DNA from: JBCBSS01 sp039819065
GTDB taxonomy: Bacteria > Bacteroidota > Bacteroidia > Cytophagales > Cyclobacteriaceae
Direction of reading: 5' to 3'
Assembly (NCBI GenBank): GCA_039819065.1
Contig: JBCBSS010000100.1
Location: 1-29,211 of the forward strand
Length of the DNA: 29,211 nucleotides
Part shown: one piece after another, positions 7,186 to 16,372 of the stretch
Layout of the letters: each line of letters starts with the position of its first letter
Position numbering within the stretch: the first letter of the stretch is position 1
Translations under genes and position numbers: made by a program
The notes under the pieces: generated by a model
What the model was told of the DNA's origin: nothing
The model's input: only the letters and a program-made list of their open reading frames with translations
Databases searched by the model: none

Positions 7186-7563
7186 CTACTCCACTTTCAA
7201 GTTACTCACAACAACCCTAAATCCATCCGGATCCTTGATCATGATGCCATTGTCGTTCCAGTAGGGATTTTCGGCCTTTAGCCTTTCCAAGCCATTTGAC
7301 TCAATGCGCTGAACAATTGCTTCGTATTCCTTAGCCTCTGTAGGGTAGAATACCAGAATACCCTCAGGATCAAACTTATGATCGGATGGTCTTTCAGATG
7401 CAGTAAATTCTAAATGCCAATCTTGACCGGGCTGGCCGATGAATGCACCATCGTACCCGTTGTGGTTTTCGAATGAAAATAAAACCTCGAAGCCCAGAAC
7501 TTGAGTGTAGAATTTAACAAGGGGTTTCAGGTCGTCGGTGTGTCTTGCTGTTCTGTATATCAT
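7186..7563 (-). CDS. VOC-superfamily (glyoxalase/dioxygenase fold) protein
   Basis: Cytoplasmic protein of 125 aa with the paired beta-alpha-beta-beta-beta layout of the vicinal oxygen chelate fold. The first module has RHTDDLKPLVKFYTQVLGFE and the second ends in the hallmark DPDGFRVVV (111-119). H8 and E52 (in WHLEF) are candidate metal ligands; the position near residue 117 that usually supplies a glutamate is V/V here, so metal binding may be altered. It resembles YycE-like members of unknown substrate. ATG at 7561-7563. It lies upstream of dinB in the same direction with a 141-bp gap, so co-transcription is uncertain. Confidence 0.88.
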   Translation of the reverse strand: MIYRTARHTDDLKPLVKFYTQVLGFEVLFSFENHNGYDGAFIGQPGQDWHLEFTASERPSDHKFDPEGILVFYPTEAKEYEAIVQRIESNGLERLKAENPYWNDNGIMIKDPDGFRVVVSNLKVE

Positions 7564-7756
7564 ATTGTGGGTTTTGTTTTGCTGTACTCCGTCAGAACCG
7601 AATAGAAGTCATGCATGTTACCTGCCCCACCGTTTTCAATGTTGCTCAGAACTAGTCACCAACTTGAATGAGATTGAATGAACTTGAACTGATATGATCA
7701 CACGCTGATAAGCTGTGTTTGGTAGATTTAACCTGGTCAATAAACTATCGATTATC

Positions 7757-8869
7757 ATGCGACACAAACACTTTATAACATTACTTATTCTGTTAACCGG
7801 TTATTTCACACACGCACAAGATGTGGGAGGAAAAACGCTCGTTAGCCAGTCCAGAACTACATCGACCAACATAGGTCAATGTGATATCACCATCAAGTAT
7901 CATAGCCCCTCTGTGAATGGCAGGAAAATTTTCGGTGGCATCGTTCCCTACGATTTTGTGGTTGACGGTGTAGAATATCCGTGGAGGGCAGGTTCTAACG
8001 CTCGCACAACTATCGAATTCAGCCATGATGTAGAAATTCAAGGCCAACCTTTGGTTGCAGGCTCCTATGGCTTTTTGGTATTGGTTAGTGAGACGGAATG
8101 GACTTTAATATTCTCTTCCGGTAAGACTTGGGGGGCATTCAACTACGACAAAAAGAATGATGTACTCAGGATACCAGTGAAAGTGGAAAAGGTGCCATTT
8201 CAGGAATGGTTGAGTTATGAATTTCGGAATCCCAAGAACGAATCTGTAGATATCCAGTTGAGATGGGAGGCGGCGGCTGTAACGTTCAATGTTTCTACCA
8301 ATGCACTGGATAACACCCTTGTGGACCTAGAGAAGAAAACGGATAAAAACCCGGGTGACTTCCAGAACCTGGCCATAAGGACGCTTGAGAAGAACCCAGG
8401 TGATCTGCCAAAAGCCATGGATTATCTGGAGAGATCAAAGGAAGCTATCGAAAACCTAGACGAAGATAGGCGTAAGCAAGCTTATAACTTCAACTATAAG
8501 ATGTTGAAATCAAGCTACCTGCTACAACAAGGTAAAAAGAAAGAGGCAAAGGTGCTTAAAGAAGAGGCACTTGATTCTGCGGGCGGCTTTAACCTATATT
8601 ATTTTGCGCTGAACAAATACCTGGTGGAAGGTAAAAAGAAGGAAGCATATCAAATTTTGAATAGTGCCATTTCAAGATATCCAGATAACTTTCAGAATCA
8701 CTTTGCTTTTGGTGAATACTACCTTAAAGAAGGGAACCAAGAGAAGGCTACGGATCATTTTAAAAAGGCTTATGAAATGACTGTCGAACAGGAAAGCCGC
8801 TGGAAGAATTATGCCCGTTATTTGTACCTGCAGAATCAGTTGGTATTGGATAGCCAAATGACGAAGTAA
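7757..8869 (+). CDS. Exported DUF2911 protein with C-terminal TPR repeats
   Basis: 370 aa from the ATG at 7757. An in-frame GTG at 7715 would add 14 residues in front of a good signal peptide (MRHKHFITLLILLTGYFTHA, cleaved before QDVGG), so the ATG is preferred. The DUF2911 domain spans about 25-170 and shows the family signature of a PSVNGRKIFGGIVPY segment, WRAGSNARTTIEF, a SYGF segment and WTLIFSS. TPR-like helical hairpins fill about 190-360. The function of DUF2911 is not established. It is common in exported Bacteroidota proteins, and the TPR part suggests protein binding in the periplasm or at the outer membrane. It is apparently a single-gene unit. Confidence 0.88.
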   Translation: MRHKHFITLLILLTGYFTHAQDVGGKTLVSQSRTTSTNIGQCDITIKYHSPSVNGRKIFGGIVPYDFVVDGVEYPWRAGSNARTTIEFSHDVEIQGQPLVAGSYGFLVLVSETEWTLIFSSGKTWGAFNYDKKNDVLRIPVKVEKVPFQEWLSYEFRNPKNESVDIQLRWEAAAVTFNVSTNALDNTLVDLEKKTDKNPGDFQNLAIRTLEKNPGDLPKAMDYLERSKEAIENLDEDRRKQAYNFNYKMLKSSYLLQQGKKKEAKVLKEEALDSAGGFNLYYFALNKYLVEGKKKEAYQILNSAISRYPDNFQNHFAFGEYYLKEGNQEKATDHFKKAYEMTVEQESRWKNYARYLYLQNQLVLDSQMTK

Positions 8870-9435
8870 CATATTCTGCTCTAGCTTAGAATGGGTACGA
8901 TACTGTTGGGGGTATGAGTTGTTGGTGTTTCATGGTGGAGCCGGGTGTTTGCACTCGACACTTGTAGTTGTTGAAGCTGGGTATTGGTATCGAATGGTTA
9001 AGCTAGCTTGATTGAACCAAAATGGAATGACCTTGCCACTCTATGTAATGTCCAATACTATTAATCAGTAACTGGCTAGTGTCAAGCCGTTTTTAGTTTT
9101 ACGTCTACCCGAGCATAGCTTCCAACCCATTTTTATCTACCCCGCTTTATTTGCTGTACTTTCCAGTTACTACCTTGAGGTATATCCCAAAAAAAATCCA
9201 CATTAATCGAAAATGCTAAGTGGCCAATAGTGAACGCTGTTACAATGGCTGTTTTGTGATTTTTTCAACCAATCACCCTTTAGGTTAGAAATGTCTCAGT
9301 AAAACGCGCAACCCGTTTAATTTAAGTGCCTTTTCCGAGCTCGACCCATTTTTCATTATTAGCTCTTTTCCTCTATCTTGAAAATGTGCCACTGCTTAGT
9401 GGACTTTAAAATCGCACCATAAAAGACCTTAAAAT
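8870..9435. other. Gene-free stretch, 566 bp
   Basis: I see no coding region, RNA gene or member of the hairpin repeat families here. The only structures are a 10-bp palindrome AAGCTAGCTT at 9000-9009 and a weak stem CCACT/AGTGG at 9389-9402, which lies in the expected promoter region of the aminotransferase gene. The sequence turns AT-rich towards 9435. Confidence 0.6.
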
Positions 9436-10623
9436 ATGAAGACTTCTAGACGTCATTTGCTTAAAAGTGGCTTGCTTACCGTAGGGGGCATGACCCTCGC
9501 ACCGCACCTTAGTATTTCAGAGTCATGGAGAGCACCCGTTACATTGGAGCCCGAAGGAAGTGTGATTTATAGCCCATTCTTTAAAGAATACATCGATACT
9601 GAATTTCCTGAAATAGGAAAGACACTGGCCGCAAAGTTGAATGCCAATGAGAATCCTTACGGCCCTAGCCCAATGGCTGTGAAAGCACACAAACAAGGCA
9701 GTATCAAAGGGAATAGATATGCATGGAAGGAGCTATTTGAGCTGATTGATAAGATTGCTGAAAAGGAAGGAGTGGAACCGAAGAGCGTAATCATGGGGCC
9801 AGGCTCGTCTGACCTATTGGAGAAGTTTGGCATGGTGCTCCATATGCAAGGTGGAAACATCGTTTCGGCTGATCCTTCTTATATGTCGATGATTCGAGTG
9901 GCTGAGTCTGTTGGTGCTGATTGGAAAGGGGTGAAGCTTAATAGTGATTGGTCTCACGATTTGAAGGGCATAGAAAAGGCCGTTGACAATGAAACGAAGT
10001 TGGTTTATATCTGCAACCCCAACAATCCGACGGGCAGTATCACAGATGGCGAACAACTCAAAGACTTTTGCAAGAGGGTCTCTAAAAAGGTGCCGGTATT
10101 CGTAGACGAAGCTTACCTGGAGTTTTTGCCAGATGATGAACAGACGAGTATGGCTTCACTGGTAGCAGAAGGTTACGATGTAATTGTGGCCAGGACATTT
10201 TCTAAGATTCATGGAATGGCAGGATTGAGAGTAGGATATGCCGTAGCCAAAGAAGAAACCATTGAACGCATTCAAAAAATCACACGTGGAGGGATGGGTA
10301 TTTCATATCCGTCGGTGATGGCTGCTCTTGCCAGCATGGATGATGTAGAGTTCCAGAAGAAATCCAGAGAAAGGAATACCGAGGCACGCGAATATGTTTT
10401 CACCCAATTGAAGGCAAGGGGATTTGATTATGTGCCCTCTGTCACCAGTTTCGTATTGTTTCCAATCGACATGGAAGGGGAGGCATTCTTGAAAAAGATG
10501 ACCGATCAGCAGGTCGCGGTTCGCTCCTTTAACATTTATGATCGCAATTGGTGCAGGGTAAGTATGGGCACTATGGATGAAATGAAGCTTTTTGTAGATG
10601 CCTTGGACACAGTACTGAGCTAA
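9436..10623 (+). CDS. Exported PLP aminotransferase, histidinol-phosphate-aminotransferase-like
   Basis: Fold-type I PLP enzyme of 395 aa. The Schiff-base lysine is K257 in ARTFSKIHGMAGLRVGY, with CNPNNPTG at 193-200, D224 and Y227 in VFVDEAYLEF, and the phosphate-binding GPGSSD at 121-126. The order and spacing match HisC-like aminotransferases. Unlike biosynthetic HisC it begins MKTSRRHLLKSGLLTVGG, a twin-arginine-type signal, so the folded, cofactor-loaded enzyme is probably exported by Tat. A histidine-biosynthesis role is therefore unlikely and the substrate is unknown. The permease gene follows after 16 bp and is probably co-transcribed. The ATG start is preferred because the twin arginine lies at residues 5-6. 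Confidence 0.9.
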   Translation: MKTSRRHLLKSGLLTVGGMTLAPHLSISESWRAPVTLEPEGSVIYSPFFKEYIDTEFPEIGKTLAAKLNANENPYGPSPMAVKAHKQGSIKGNRYAWKELFELIDKIAEKEGVEPKSVIMGPGSSDLLEKFGMVLHMQGGNIVSADPSYMSMIRVAESVGADWKGVKLNSDWSHDLKGIEKAVDNETKLVYICNPNNPTGSITDGEQLKDFCKRVSKKVPVFVDEAYLEFLPDDEQTSMASLVAEGYDVIVARTFSKIHGMAGLRVGYAVAKEETIERIQKITRGGMGISYPSVMAALASMDDVEFQKKSRERNTEAREYVFTQLKARGFDYVPSVTSFVLFPIDMEGEAFLKKMTDQQVAVRSFNIYDRNWCRVSMGTMDEMKLFVDALDTVLS

Positions 10624-10639
10624 ATACCCGCTTACTAAA

Positions 10640-11737
10640 TTGGAAAAAACACTTAGCTTACTATTGATAATAGGCCTGGGCCTGATCATACAGAGTAAGG
10701 TCAAATCACTTGATCAACTCAAAGGTATAAAGGTACTGATCCTTTCCATTGCACTACCTGCTACCATTTTCGCTGCTTTGCTCAATGTGAAGGTAGATCC
10801 TGATATGCTATTGCTGCCCTTGCTCGGACTGCTTGTCAATGTAGTGCTTTTGGTAGTTTTCTATATAGCATTCAAGGGATTCGTACCGATTATAGATGAT
10901 AAAAAGCGAACGTTATTGATGCTGATGCCCTCATTGGCACCAGGGCTTTCATGTTTCCCGTTTATTGCTGAATACCTCGGATCAGATGCTTTGGCCATGG
11001 CCGCGCTGGCAGATCTCGGCAACAAGGTTTTTGTGCTGATCTTGCTTTACCTGTTGGCCATGCGTTGGTACTACCGTAGCAGTACGACGATGTCAGACCA
11101 AAAGGAAAATCGCTTGAAGAAATTATTCATATCACTGGTCAAAGAGCCTATTAATTTAGTCATTTTGGCAGCCTTGGCGCTGTTGGCATTTGGTTTTAAT
11201 ATGCAGGGCCTACCATCAACCGTTTCTTCTCTGGTGATGCGATTAAGTGCTATGATGGGGCCTTTGGTACTGCTCTTCATCGGAATGGCCGTTAAAATCA
11301 AAAAGAACGATTTAGGTCTCATACTCAGAATGCTGTCATTAAGGTCGGGGTTGGCTTTCTTGCTTTGTTCGGTTCTCATGGCAGTGATTCCCAACCTTTC
11401 ATCTATGATGATGATGCTATTGTTGGTCTTTGCACAGAGTTCGACAAGCTTCTGGCCTTATGCGCACATCAGTGTGGTGAATGAATTGGAGGTTGAGGCC
11501 AAAAACAAAACCTTTAACAGTGAACTGGCGCTCTCAGTGCTGGCCTTGTCATTGCCATTTTCAACCTTTGTGATTTTGGGGGTGCTTTCATTTCCATCGA
11601 TTGCCGTATCGCCAGTATATCCGGCAACAATTGGTGTTCTTCTTGTCCTTGTGTTTCTGATATCTCCTATATTATACAGGTTGAAACGTTTGAAACCCAT
11701 GGAGGATCAGGAATTAGAAGTTTCTGAAGCTCCCTGA
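10640..11737 (+). CDS. AEC-type (auxin efflux carrier-like) permease
   Basis: Very hydrophobic inner-membrane protein of 365 aa with about ten membrane helices, split by a basic loop near 148-163 (SDQKENRLKK). The arrangement resembles the AEC/bile-acid-sodium-symporter superfamily, but the family call rests on overall pattern. The start is TTG at 10640; an in-frame stop lies upstream at 10616-10618, no earlier start exists, and the next Met is about 85 residues in, so TTG is well supported. It follows the Tat-type aminotransferase by 16 bp. The pairing suggests that the enzyme's substrate or product is moved by this carrier (inference). Confidence 0.82.
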   Translation: MEKTLSLLLIIGLGLIIQSKVKSLDQLKGIKVLILSIALPATIFAALLNVKVDPDMLLLPLLGLLVNVVLLVVFYIAFKGFVPIIDDKKRTLLMLMPSLAPGLSCFPFIAEYLGSDALAMAALADLGNKVFVLILLYLLAMRWYYRSSTTMSDQKENRLKKLFISLVKEPINLVILAALALLAFGFNMQGLPSTVSSLVMRLSAMMGPLVLLFIGMAVKIKKNDLGLILRMLSLRSGLAFLLCSVLMAVIPNLSSMMMMLLLVFAQSSTSFWPYAHISVVNELEVEAKNKTFNSELALSVLALSLPFSTFVILGVLSFPSIAVSPVYPATIGVLLVLVFLISPILYRLKRLKPMEDQELEVSEAP

Positions 11738-11791
11738 GGGATTAATGCTTAGAATGCTTATTTGCGTTATCGCACTTGTGGTGAAAGCCTA

Positions 11792-12433
11792 TTAACGTCC
11801 ATATTTATCATGTAATCCCTCACCATTCAGGATTTTGCCAATGCTCTTTTCGATCCTGGATATCCGGGTTTTGGATTGTTTGGGTTGTGAGAAGTAGATA
11901 ATATAACCTCGTTGCCTTCCCGGGGTCAAAGCTTCGAAGGCGTTTTTCAAGGTGGGATCATCTTCGAATATGTTTTCCAGTTCTTCTGGTAGTGGCTCTG
12001 GGCTCTTTTTGAAATTGATTTTCAGGCCTGCCTTCTCGACTTCGATCGCTTCAAAAATGTAAGCCTTAATCTGTGGTTCAATTTTCTGAATACGTCCAAC
12101 ATCCGTGAATTTGAACAACCTGGCTGCTTGTGAATGCTCTCCGGGTTTTTCCAGAAGCTCTTCAGCATCTTTCAATAATGCACCCTTAAAGAAACTGATA
12201 GCACAATAATCCTTTAAAGCGCTAACCATCAACACATTCTTGTTTTGAAAAGTGTAGCAAGGTGCGCCCCATTTACATTCTTCAACCAAGCCACAATCTA
12301 ATACGGTCTGTCTGAGTAACTTCAATTCGCTGGTCCAGTTGTGTACCTTGCAGTCAGGTGTTCCACCGAGCGGGCAGCGCCCGCAGCCTTCTATGAAGTA
12401 GTTGTCGACGGAGGTGTTCATACTGTTAGACAT
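11792..12433 (-). CDS. YdeI/OmpD-associated-family protein with DUF1801-like domain
   Basis: Cytoplasmic protein of 213 aa. The N-terminal part (about 30-115) has the DUF1801/YdhG-like fold signature WGAPCYTFQNKNVLMVSALKDYCAISFF, which resembles frataxin-like folds. The C-terminal part (about 125-210) has LPEELENIFEDDPTLKNAFE and TPGRQRGYIIYF followed by a basic RISRIEKSIGKIL, typical of the YdeI/OmdA family. An extra N-terminal cysteine cluster (C17, C20, C28) could bind metal. Function is unknown. It follows the YoeB gene by 44 bp in the same direction and may be transcribed with it. ATG at 12431-12433, with an alternative Met at residue 5. Confidence 0.85.
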   Translation of the reverse strand: MSNSMNTSVDNYFIEGCGRCPLGGTPDCKVHNWTSELKLLRQTVLDCGLVEECKWGAPCYTFQNKNVLMVSALKDYCAISFFKGALLKDAEELLEKPGEHSQAARLFKFTDVGRIQKIEPQIKAYIFEAIEVEKAGLKINFKKSPEPLPEELENIFEDDPTLKNAFEALTPGRQRGYIIYFSQPKQSKTRISRIEKSIGKILNGEGLHDKYGR

Positions 12434-12477
12434 TACTCAGAGATTGGCCTTTGCATAAACTTGGAAAACCAGTTTTA

Positions 12478-12735
12478 CTAGTCGTAATGATATCGGCAGG
12501 CGTAAACCAACAATTCATTCTCATTGACTTGATAGACAAGTCTATGCTCTTGATCAATTCTTCTCGACCAATACCCGGCTAGGTCATATTTCAATGGTTC
12601 AGGTTTGCCAATTCCACTGAACGGACTTCGTTTAATATCCTTGAGCAATTCATTGATTTTCTTGGTCATCTTTTTATCTATCTTTTGCCAATAGAGATAA
12701 TCATCCCAAGCGTTTTCAGTGAAGGTAATGACCAT
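12478..12735 (-). CDS. YoeB-family mRNA interferase toxin
   Basis: Ribosome-dependent endoribonuclease toxin of 85 aa, close to the 84 aa of E. coli YoeB. The catalytic set of YoeB is present at the same numbers: E46 in KPEPLKYD, R65 in EHRLVY, and H83 with Y84 in the terminal RYHYD. The protein is therefore predicted to be active. The gene starts 1 bp after the antitoxin stop, the usual coupled arrangement. Toxicity is held back by the upstream YefM. Confidence 0.95.
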   Translation of the reverse strand: MVITFTENAWDDYLYWQKIDKKMTKKINELLKDIKRSPFSGIGKPEPLKYDLAGYWSRRIDQEHRLVYQVNENELLVYACRYHYD

Positions 12736-12736
12736 T

Positions 12737-12988
12737 TTACAAGTCCAACTTGGGCTTTACCGTTTTTCCTGTTTTCATTTGCTCAATTGACTCATAAATT
12801 CTGTCAGCATTCTTTTTAGAGCTAAGTAAGTGCAATGTCTCCATTAACGAGTTGTACTCATCAAGTGAAATCATAACAGCTCCTTTTCCACTCTTTCTTT
12901 TGATGATTAAAGTTTCATTATCATCTTCAACGCTGTCTAGATACCTTTTTAATTCAGACCGGAATTCGGAAAAATTAGCAGCAATCAT
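12737..12988 (-). CDS. YefM/Phd-family antitoxin
   Basis: Antitoxin of 83 aa. The N-terminal half has the Phd/YefM DNA-binding fold, with NFSEFRSELKRYLDSV, a basic strand IIKRKSGKGAVMISLDEYNSL, and then a linker. The C-terminal charged tail (about 58-83) should wrap and neutralise YoeB. It is the first gene of the pair, with a candidate operator 21-38 bp upstream, so autorepression of the unit is expected. The start ATG at 12986-12988 gives the usual family length. Confidence 0.94.
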   Translation of the reverse strand: MIAANFSEFRSELKRYLDSVEDDNETLIIKRKSGKGAVMISLDEYNSLMETLHLLSSKKNADRIYESIEQMKTGKTVKPKLDL

Positions 12989-13008
12989 TTTGATTATCTT
13001 GTTTGTTG

Positions 13009-13026
13009 AGTACTAATATACGTACT
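13009..13026. promoter_or_regulatory. Candidate YefM operator
   Basis: Two palindromic hexamers, AGTACT (13009-13014) and TACGTA (13019-13024), lie 21-38 bp upstream of the antitoxin start. Characterised yefM-yoeB operators carry paired short palindromes with a GTAC core, so the position and form fit. No promoter element was assigned with confidence. Confidence 0.45.
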
Positions 13027-13129
13027 TGATTAAGAACATGCAACTATAGAGAGAGTTCGGTATTCATCCAACTCTGAGCCTAACGAATTCTTAAGCCATA
13101 AGTCAATAGCCTCCAGAGATATGCATGAC

Positions 13130-13160
13130 AAAAAAACAGCCGGGCTTTTCAACCCGACTG
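13130..13160 (-). terminator. Intrinsic terminator of the outer-membrane protein gene
   Basis: On the minus strand CAGTCGGG pairs with CCCGGCTG (one G-T wobble) around an 8-base loop and is followed by seven T. It lies about 40 bp after the stop of the gene at 13202-15628. Confidence 0.85.
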
Positions 13161-13201
13161 CTTCAATTTGATCAAAAAAAGAAATAAACTAAACCGAATC
13201 G

Positions 13202-15628
13202 TTAAAGTCTCTGCTGTTCCTCACTAGAGCCACCTTGTCGTTTTTTGCTCTTCAATTTTTTGTTGCCAAAAGTTCTGGTATAAGTAAGTGTGAAAATCTG
13301 ATCTTCTAAGATGAAAGTTCTACGTACGTCTAGGTTTTCTTCAGGTACCCTGGTGATACCTATGAAATTACGGCCATCAAAAATGTCCTGACCACTTAAG
13401 CGAAAAGTACCCCTATCTTCTTTTAGCTTTTTCTCAATACCGAAGTTAACTACGCTTACACTCTGGAATTCTGACAGACCAAAGAAAGAAGGCGAGAAAT
13501 AGAAACCAGAAACCTCGATTGAGAACTGTTTGGGTAGTTTGAAAGAACTAGACCAATTGAAGCTGAAACTATAATTCGAAACCGTAACTGGTGTTTCCAG
13601 ATGATCCGTTCTTACGACCTGGTAATTACCGATAATATTAGATTGTATATCCCACCAATCTGTAACGCTGAAGGGGAGCGTTAGTGTAAGGCTATAACCA
13701 TCTCTGGAGTCCAGGTTCTCCGCTGAGGTGAGCTGGCGGTTGTTCTCTTCATCAATTCTAGGTTGAAAGCCCACAATGCCATCGACGGTACGGCTGTACT
13801 GGAAGGACAAGAGGTTTGCTTTGTACTTGTATTCTGCCCTGAAAGCATCTGTTTTGCCAGGTAGTAAGGCTTCGTTACCAGTCCAGAATGTGTTAGGATC
13901 GAGGAATATCACAAAAGGTGCAATATCCTGGAAGGTGGGCCTGCTTATTCTGCGACTGTAAGAGAATACCCAGCTATTGTCTTTGTTTATTTTCTTATTC
14001 AAGAATAGGCTAGGGAAGAGGTTGCCAAAACTTCTGTCGATTACATTTTTGGCTTCATCAGTGTCCAACACTGTCCTTGTGTACTCGTACCTCAAACCAG
14101 CTTTTATGTCCAGCTTTTCATTGGCTTTGAAGCTAATGGAGGAATAAGCCGCACCGATGTTTTCTTTCAATTGCGCCATTTGTGATAGCTCAGGGTCAGT
14201 TACCCAAGTCTCACCCTGGGCGTTTTCTACCAGCACGTTGTTCTCTAATTGATTGAAAGCTCCCTTGAGACCTGCTTCAAACGTAACATCCTTACTAGCT
14301 TTGAAAGTATAGTCGATACGTGGTACCCAAGTATTGATCGGTGTTTCCTTGGCCACTCTTAATCTTTCAGTATTGATGAGTGTATTCTGCCCATCAAAGA
14401 AGCGCTGTAAGTAATCAGTAGGATTGTTTGCATCATAATCGATATAATCCAACTCTGTCGAGATATTATGCTTGTCATTGAAGTCATGGCTGAAGTTGAT
14501 GTTCGCCACATAGTACTTCCATTCGTTGATCTCGGTATTTGGCATGGATATTCTAGAGTCCAATACGCCATCGTTGGTAATTTCAATGCTGTTGACTGCA
14601 TCCATTTCCCAGTTCCGTCTAAAAGCTGATACGATACCTCCCACGGAAGTTTTATCTGAGAGCTGGTAATCAAACCCTAGCCGGCCACTATGAACGTTGG
14701 TCACTGCATCACGGTCACTATCCGTTATGGTGGTGATATTGACATTAGATTCATCGAACAGAATTCTATCGTTTTCGAAAACCTGAATGGTGTGATCCCT
14801 GCGAAAGGAATAGTCTCCATAAAAGTTGACCTTTTTGTTGCGATGGTTGAAATTGATATTGCCACCATTTTTCTCACCTGCACCATAGCCTGAAAAAACA
14901 GAGAATGAACCATTGGTGCCTATATCTGTCGATTCCTTCATCACAATGTTGATGATACCAGCATCACCCTCGGCCTCGTATTTGGAGGGCGGTGTAGTGA
15001 TGATTTCTATTTTTTCGATATTGTCTGCATTCATGCCTTCCAGCATTTGAACTGCAGCAGCAAGTGGCATTCGATTCATTTTACCGTTGATCATGACCCT
15101 CACTCCGTCTTTACCAGCCAAGGAAAGTGAGTAGTTCACACGATCCACCGTGATTCCCGGGGCCTTTTCCAGTACATCCAGTGCGGTAGAACCACTGGAA
15201 CTGATGCTGCTAGCCACATTCATCACGGTACGGTCGATTTGCTGTTCAAAGACCGGCTTTTTGGCTTCAACCACTACACCATCCAATTCCGTCGCAGCCT
15301 GGTTTAAGGTTAATGTACCTAAGTCGATGATCTGGGCCCGGTTGGTAATGGTGATGATTTCGCTGTTGCTCTGTCCATAGCCGATATAGGTTGCCCTCAC
15401 GAAGTAACGGCCTGGTTTTTTAACCTGTAAATTGAACCTGCCATTTTCGTCGGACAAATCACCTTTTACCAGGCTAGAGTCCGTTTCATTGAGGAGCAGG
15501 ATATTAGCAAAGGATACAGGAGTGCCATCTGATTCCTGTGCCGTACCTTTGATTATACTTTGGGCATCGGCCGAAAACTCTAATGCTATCAAAGCAAAAG
15601 CAAGTGTTATCTTACGATAAAATTTCAT
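13202..15628 (-). CDS. Outer-membrane beta-barrel protein with carboxypeptidase-D-like and plug domains
   Basis: TonB-receptor-like outer-membrane protein of 808 aa. A signal peptide (MKFYRKITLAFALIALEFSA) ends before DAQS. A carboxypeptidase-regulatory-like domain follows (about 24-110, GTAQESDGTPVSFANILLL). Next is a plug domain (about 120-235) with TALDVLEKAPGITVD and NIEKIEIITTPPSKYEAEGD, then a large barrel to the C-terminus. The barrel matches the OMP_b-brl_3 style of Bacteroidota. No SusD-like partner gene is adjacent, so a SusCD glycan-uptake system is not indicated. The substrate is unknown. A strong terminator follows. The last residues are basic and polar rather than ending in an aromatic residue, unusual for a barrel protein. 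Confidence 0.9.
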   Translation of the reverse strand: MKFYRKITLAFALIALEFSADAQSIIKGTAQESDGTPVSFANILLLNETDSSLVKGDLSDENGRFNLQVKKPGRYFVRATYIGYGQSNSEIITITNRAQIIDLGTLTLNQAATELDGVVVEAKKPVFEQQIDRTVMNVASSISSSGSTALDVLEKAPGITVDRVNYSLSLAGKDGVRVMINGKMNRMPLAAAVQMLEGMNADNIEKIEIITTPPSKYEAEGDAGIINIVMKESTDIGTNGSFSVFSGYGAGEKNGGNINFNHRNKKVNFYGDYSFRRDHTIQVFENDRILFDESNVNITTITDSDRDAVTNVHSGRLGFDYQLSDKTSVGGIVSAFRRNWEMDAVNSIEITNDGVLDSRISMPNTEINEWKYYVANINFSHDFNDKHNISTELDYIDYDANNPTDYLQRFFDGQNTLINTERLRVAKETPINTWVPRIDYTFKASKDVTFEAGLKGAFNQLENNVLVENAQGETWVTDPELSQMAQLKENIGAAYSSISFKANEKLDIKAGLRYEYTRTVLDTDEAKNVIDRSFGNLFPSLFLNKKINKDNSWVFSYSRRISRPTFQDIAPFVIFLDPNTFWTGNEALLPGKTDAFRAEYKYKANLLSFQYSRTVDGIVGFQPRIDEENNRQLTSAENLDSRDGYSLTLTLPFSVTDWWDIQSNIIGNYQVVRTDHLETPVTVSNYSFSFNWSSSFKLPKQFSIEVSGFYFSPSFFGLSEFQSVSVVNFGIEKKLKEDRGTFRLSGQDIFDGRNFIGITRVPEENLDVRRTFILEDQIFTLTYTRTFGNKKLKSKKRQGGSSEEQQRL

Positions 15629-15805
15629 GGTTGGCTGATTTCAATAACTTAACTTATTCTGTTTTACTCCCGAAGAAATGGGTGGGTTGAGTTATATCAG
15701 CCGATTTGACAACTTTTTACAATTGATGACAGAACTGTGTTATTAGAATGACAATAGAATTCAATTGAAATCTAATTATGCAACTTCTGGAGTGGAGAAT
15801 GAGGG

Positions 15806-16372
15806 TTAGCGTCCTTCGTTATAGATCCGAACGATTTCTTCCATGTTTCTATATTTCAGGTCTTTGTTTTGGATCAGTTTTATCAGTTCGCGATTATCTC
15901 GGAAGTATATAGACATACTTTTTTTGAACCCTAGGCTTCTGACCAAGGTAAGCTTACCATCGCGTTCCAGGTAGTAATCTATTTCGGGTGTGCTAATACT
16001 GGGTTGATTTGGGCCAGCCCCACCAGTTTGCGCGAAGTAGTGATATCTAAAGAGTCTCACGTCTCCGTCAACAACCAGCTTCATGAATACAAGAGCAGAG
16101 CCGAGTTTTAAAGGGCGCTCAGCTCTCTGGGTGACATAGATCGAATTATCAATTTGGTAGGCCTTAAGATGTTTGGGTTTGTACTTCCTCCTGGCTTTTT
16201 TGTTATCGACCAGATCTACCTTGTTGCAACTCTTGATTTCTCCGAAATTCTTCAGTCTACCCCTGATCGTATCGTTTTTGAGGGTTACCACGTAGCCATT
16301 ATCAGACTGGCAGAAACCATTGGAAGTAGCAAATATTGCTAATAGCGTAAAAGTTAAAATCAATCTTGTCAT
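15806..16372 (-). CDS. Exported protein of unknown function, 188 aa
   Basis: I do not recognise a named family. The protein starts with a signal peptide (MTRLILTFTLLAIFATSNGF) with cleavage likely just before Q22. The mature part begins with a strand-rich segment GYVVTLKNDTIRGRLKN that recurs in exported Bacteroidota proteins, followed by a basic stretch (KKARRKYKPKHLKAYQI) and then FMKLVVDGDVRLFRYHYF. A long charged helix region ends the protein. It lies 177 bp upstream of the barrel gene in the same direction and 100 bp from the divergent caspase-like gene. Periplasmic or surface location is inferred from the signal peptide. Confidence 0.75.
   Translation of the reverse strand: MTRLILTFTLLAIFATSNGFCQSDNGYVVTLKNDTIRGRLKNFGEIKSCNKVDLVDNKKARRKYKPKHLKAYQIDNSIYVTQRAERPLKLGSALVFMKLVVDGDVRLFRYHYFAQTGGAGPNQPSISTPEIDYYLERDGKLTLVRSLGFKKSMSIYFRDNRELIKLIQNKDLKYRNMEEIVRIYNEGR

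Noticed and set aside
10303..10704. 133-codon minus-strand frame over the aminotransferase/permease junction
   Set aside because: It overlaps two convincing genes and has no recognisable protein pattern or start signal.
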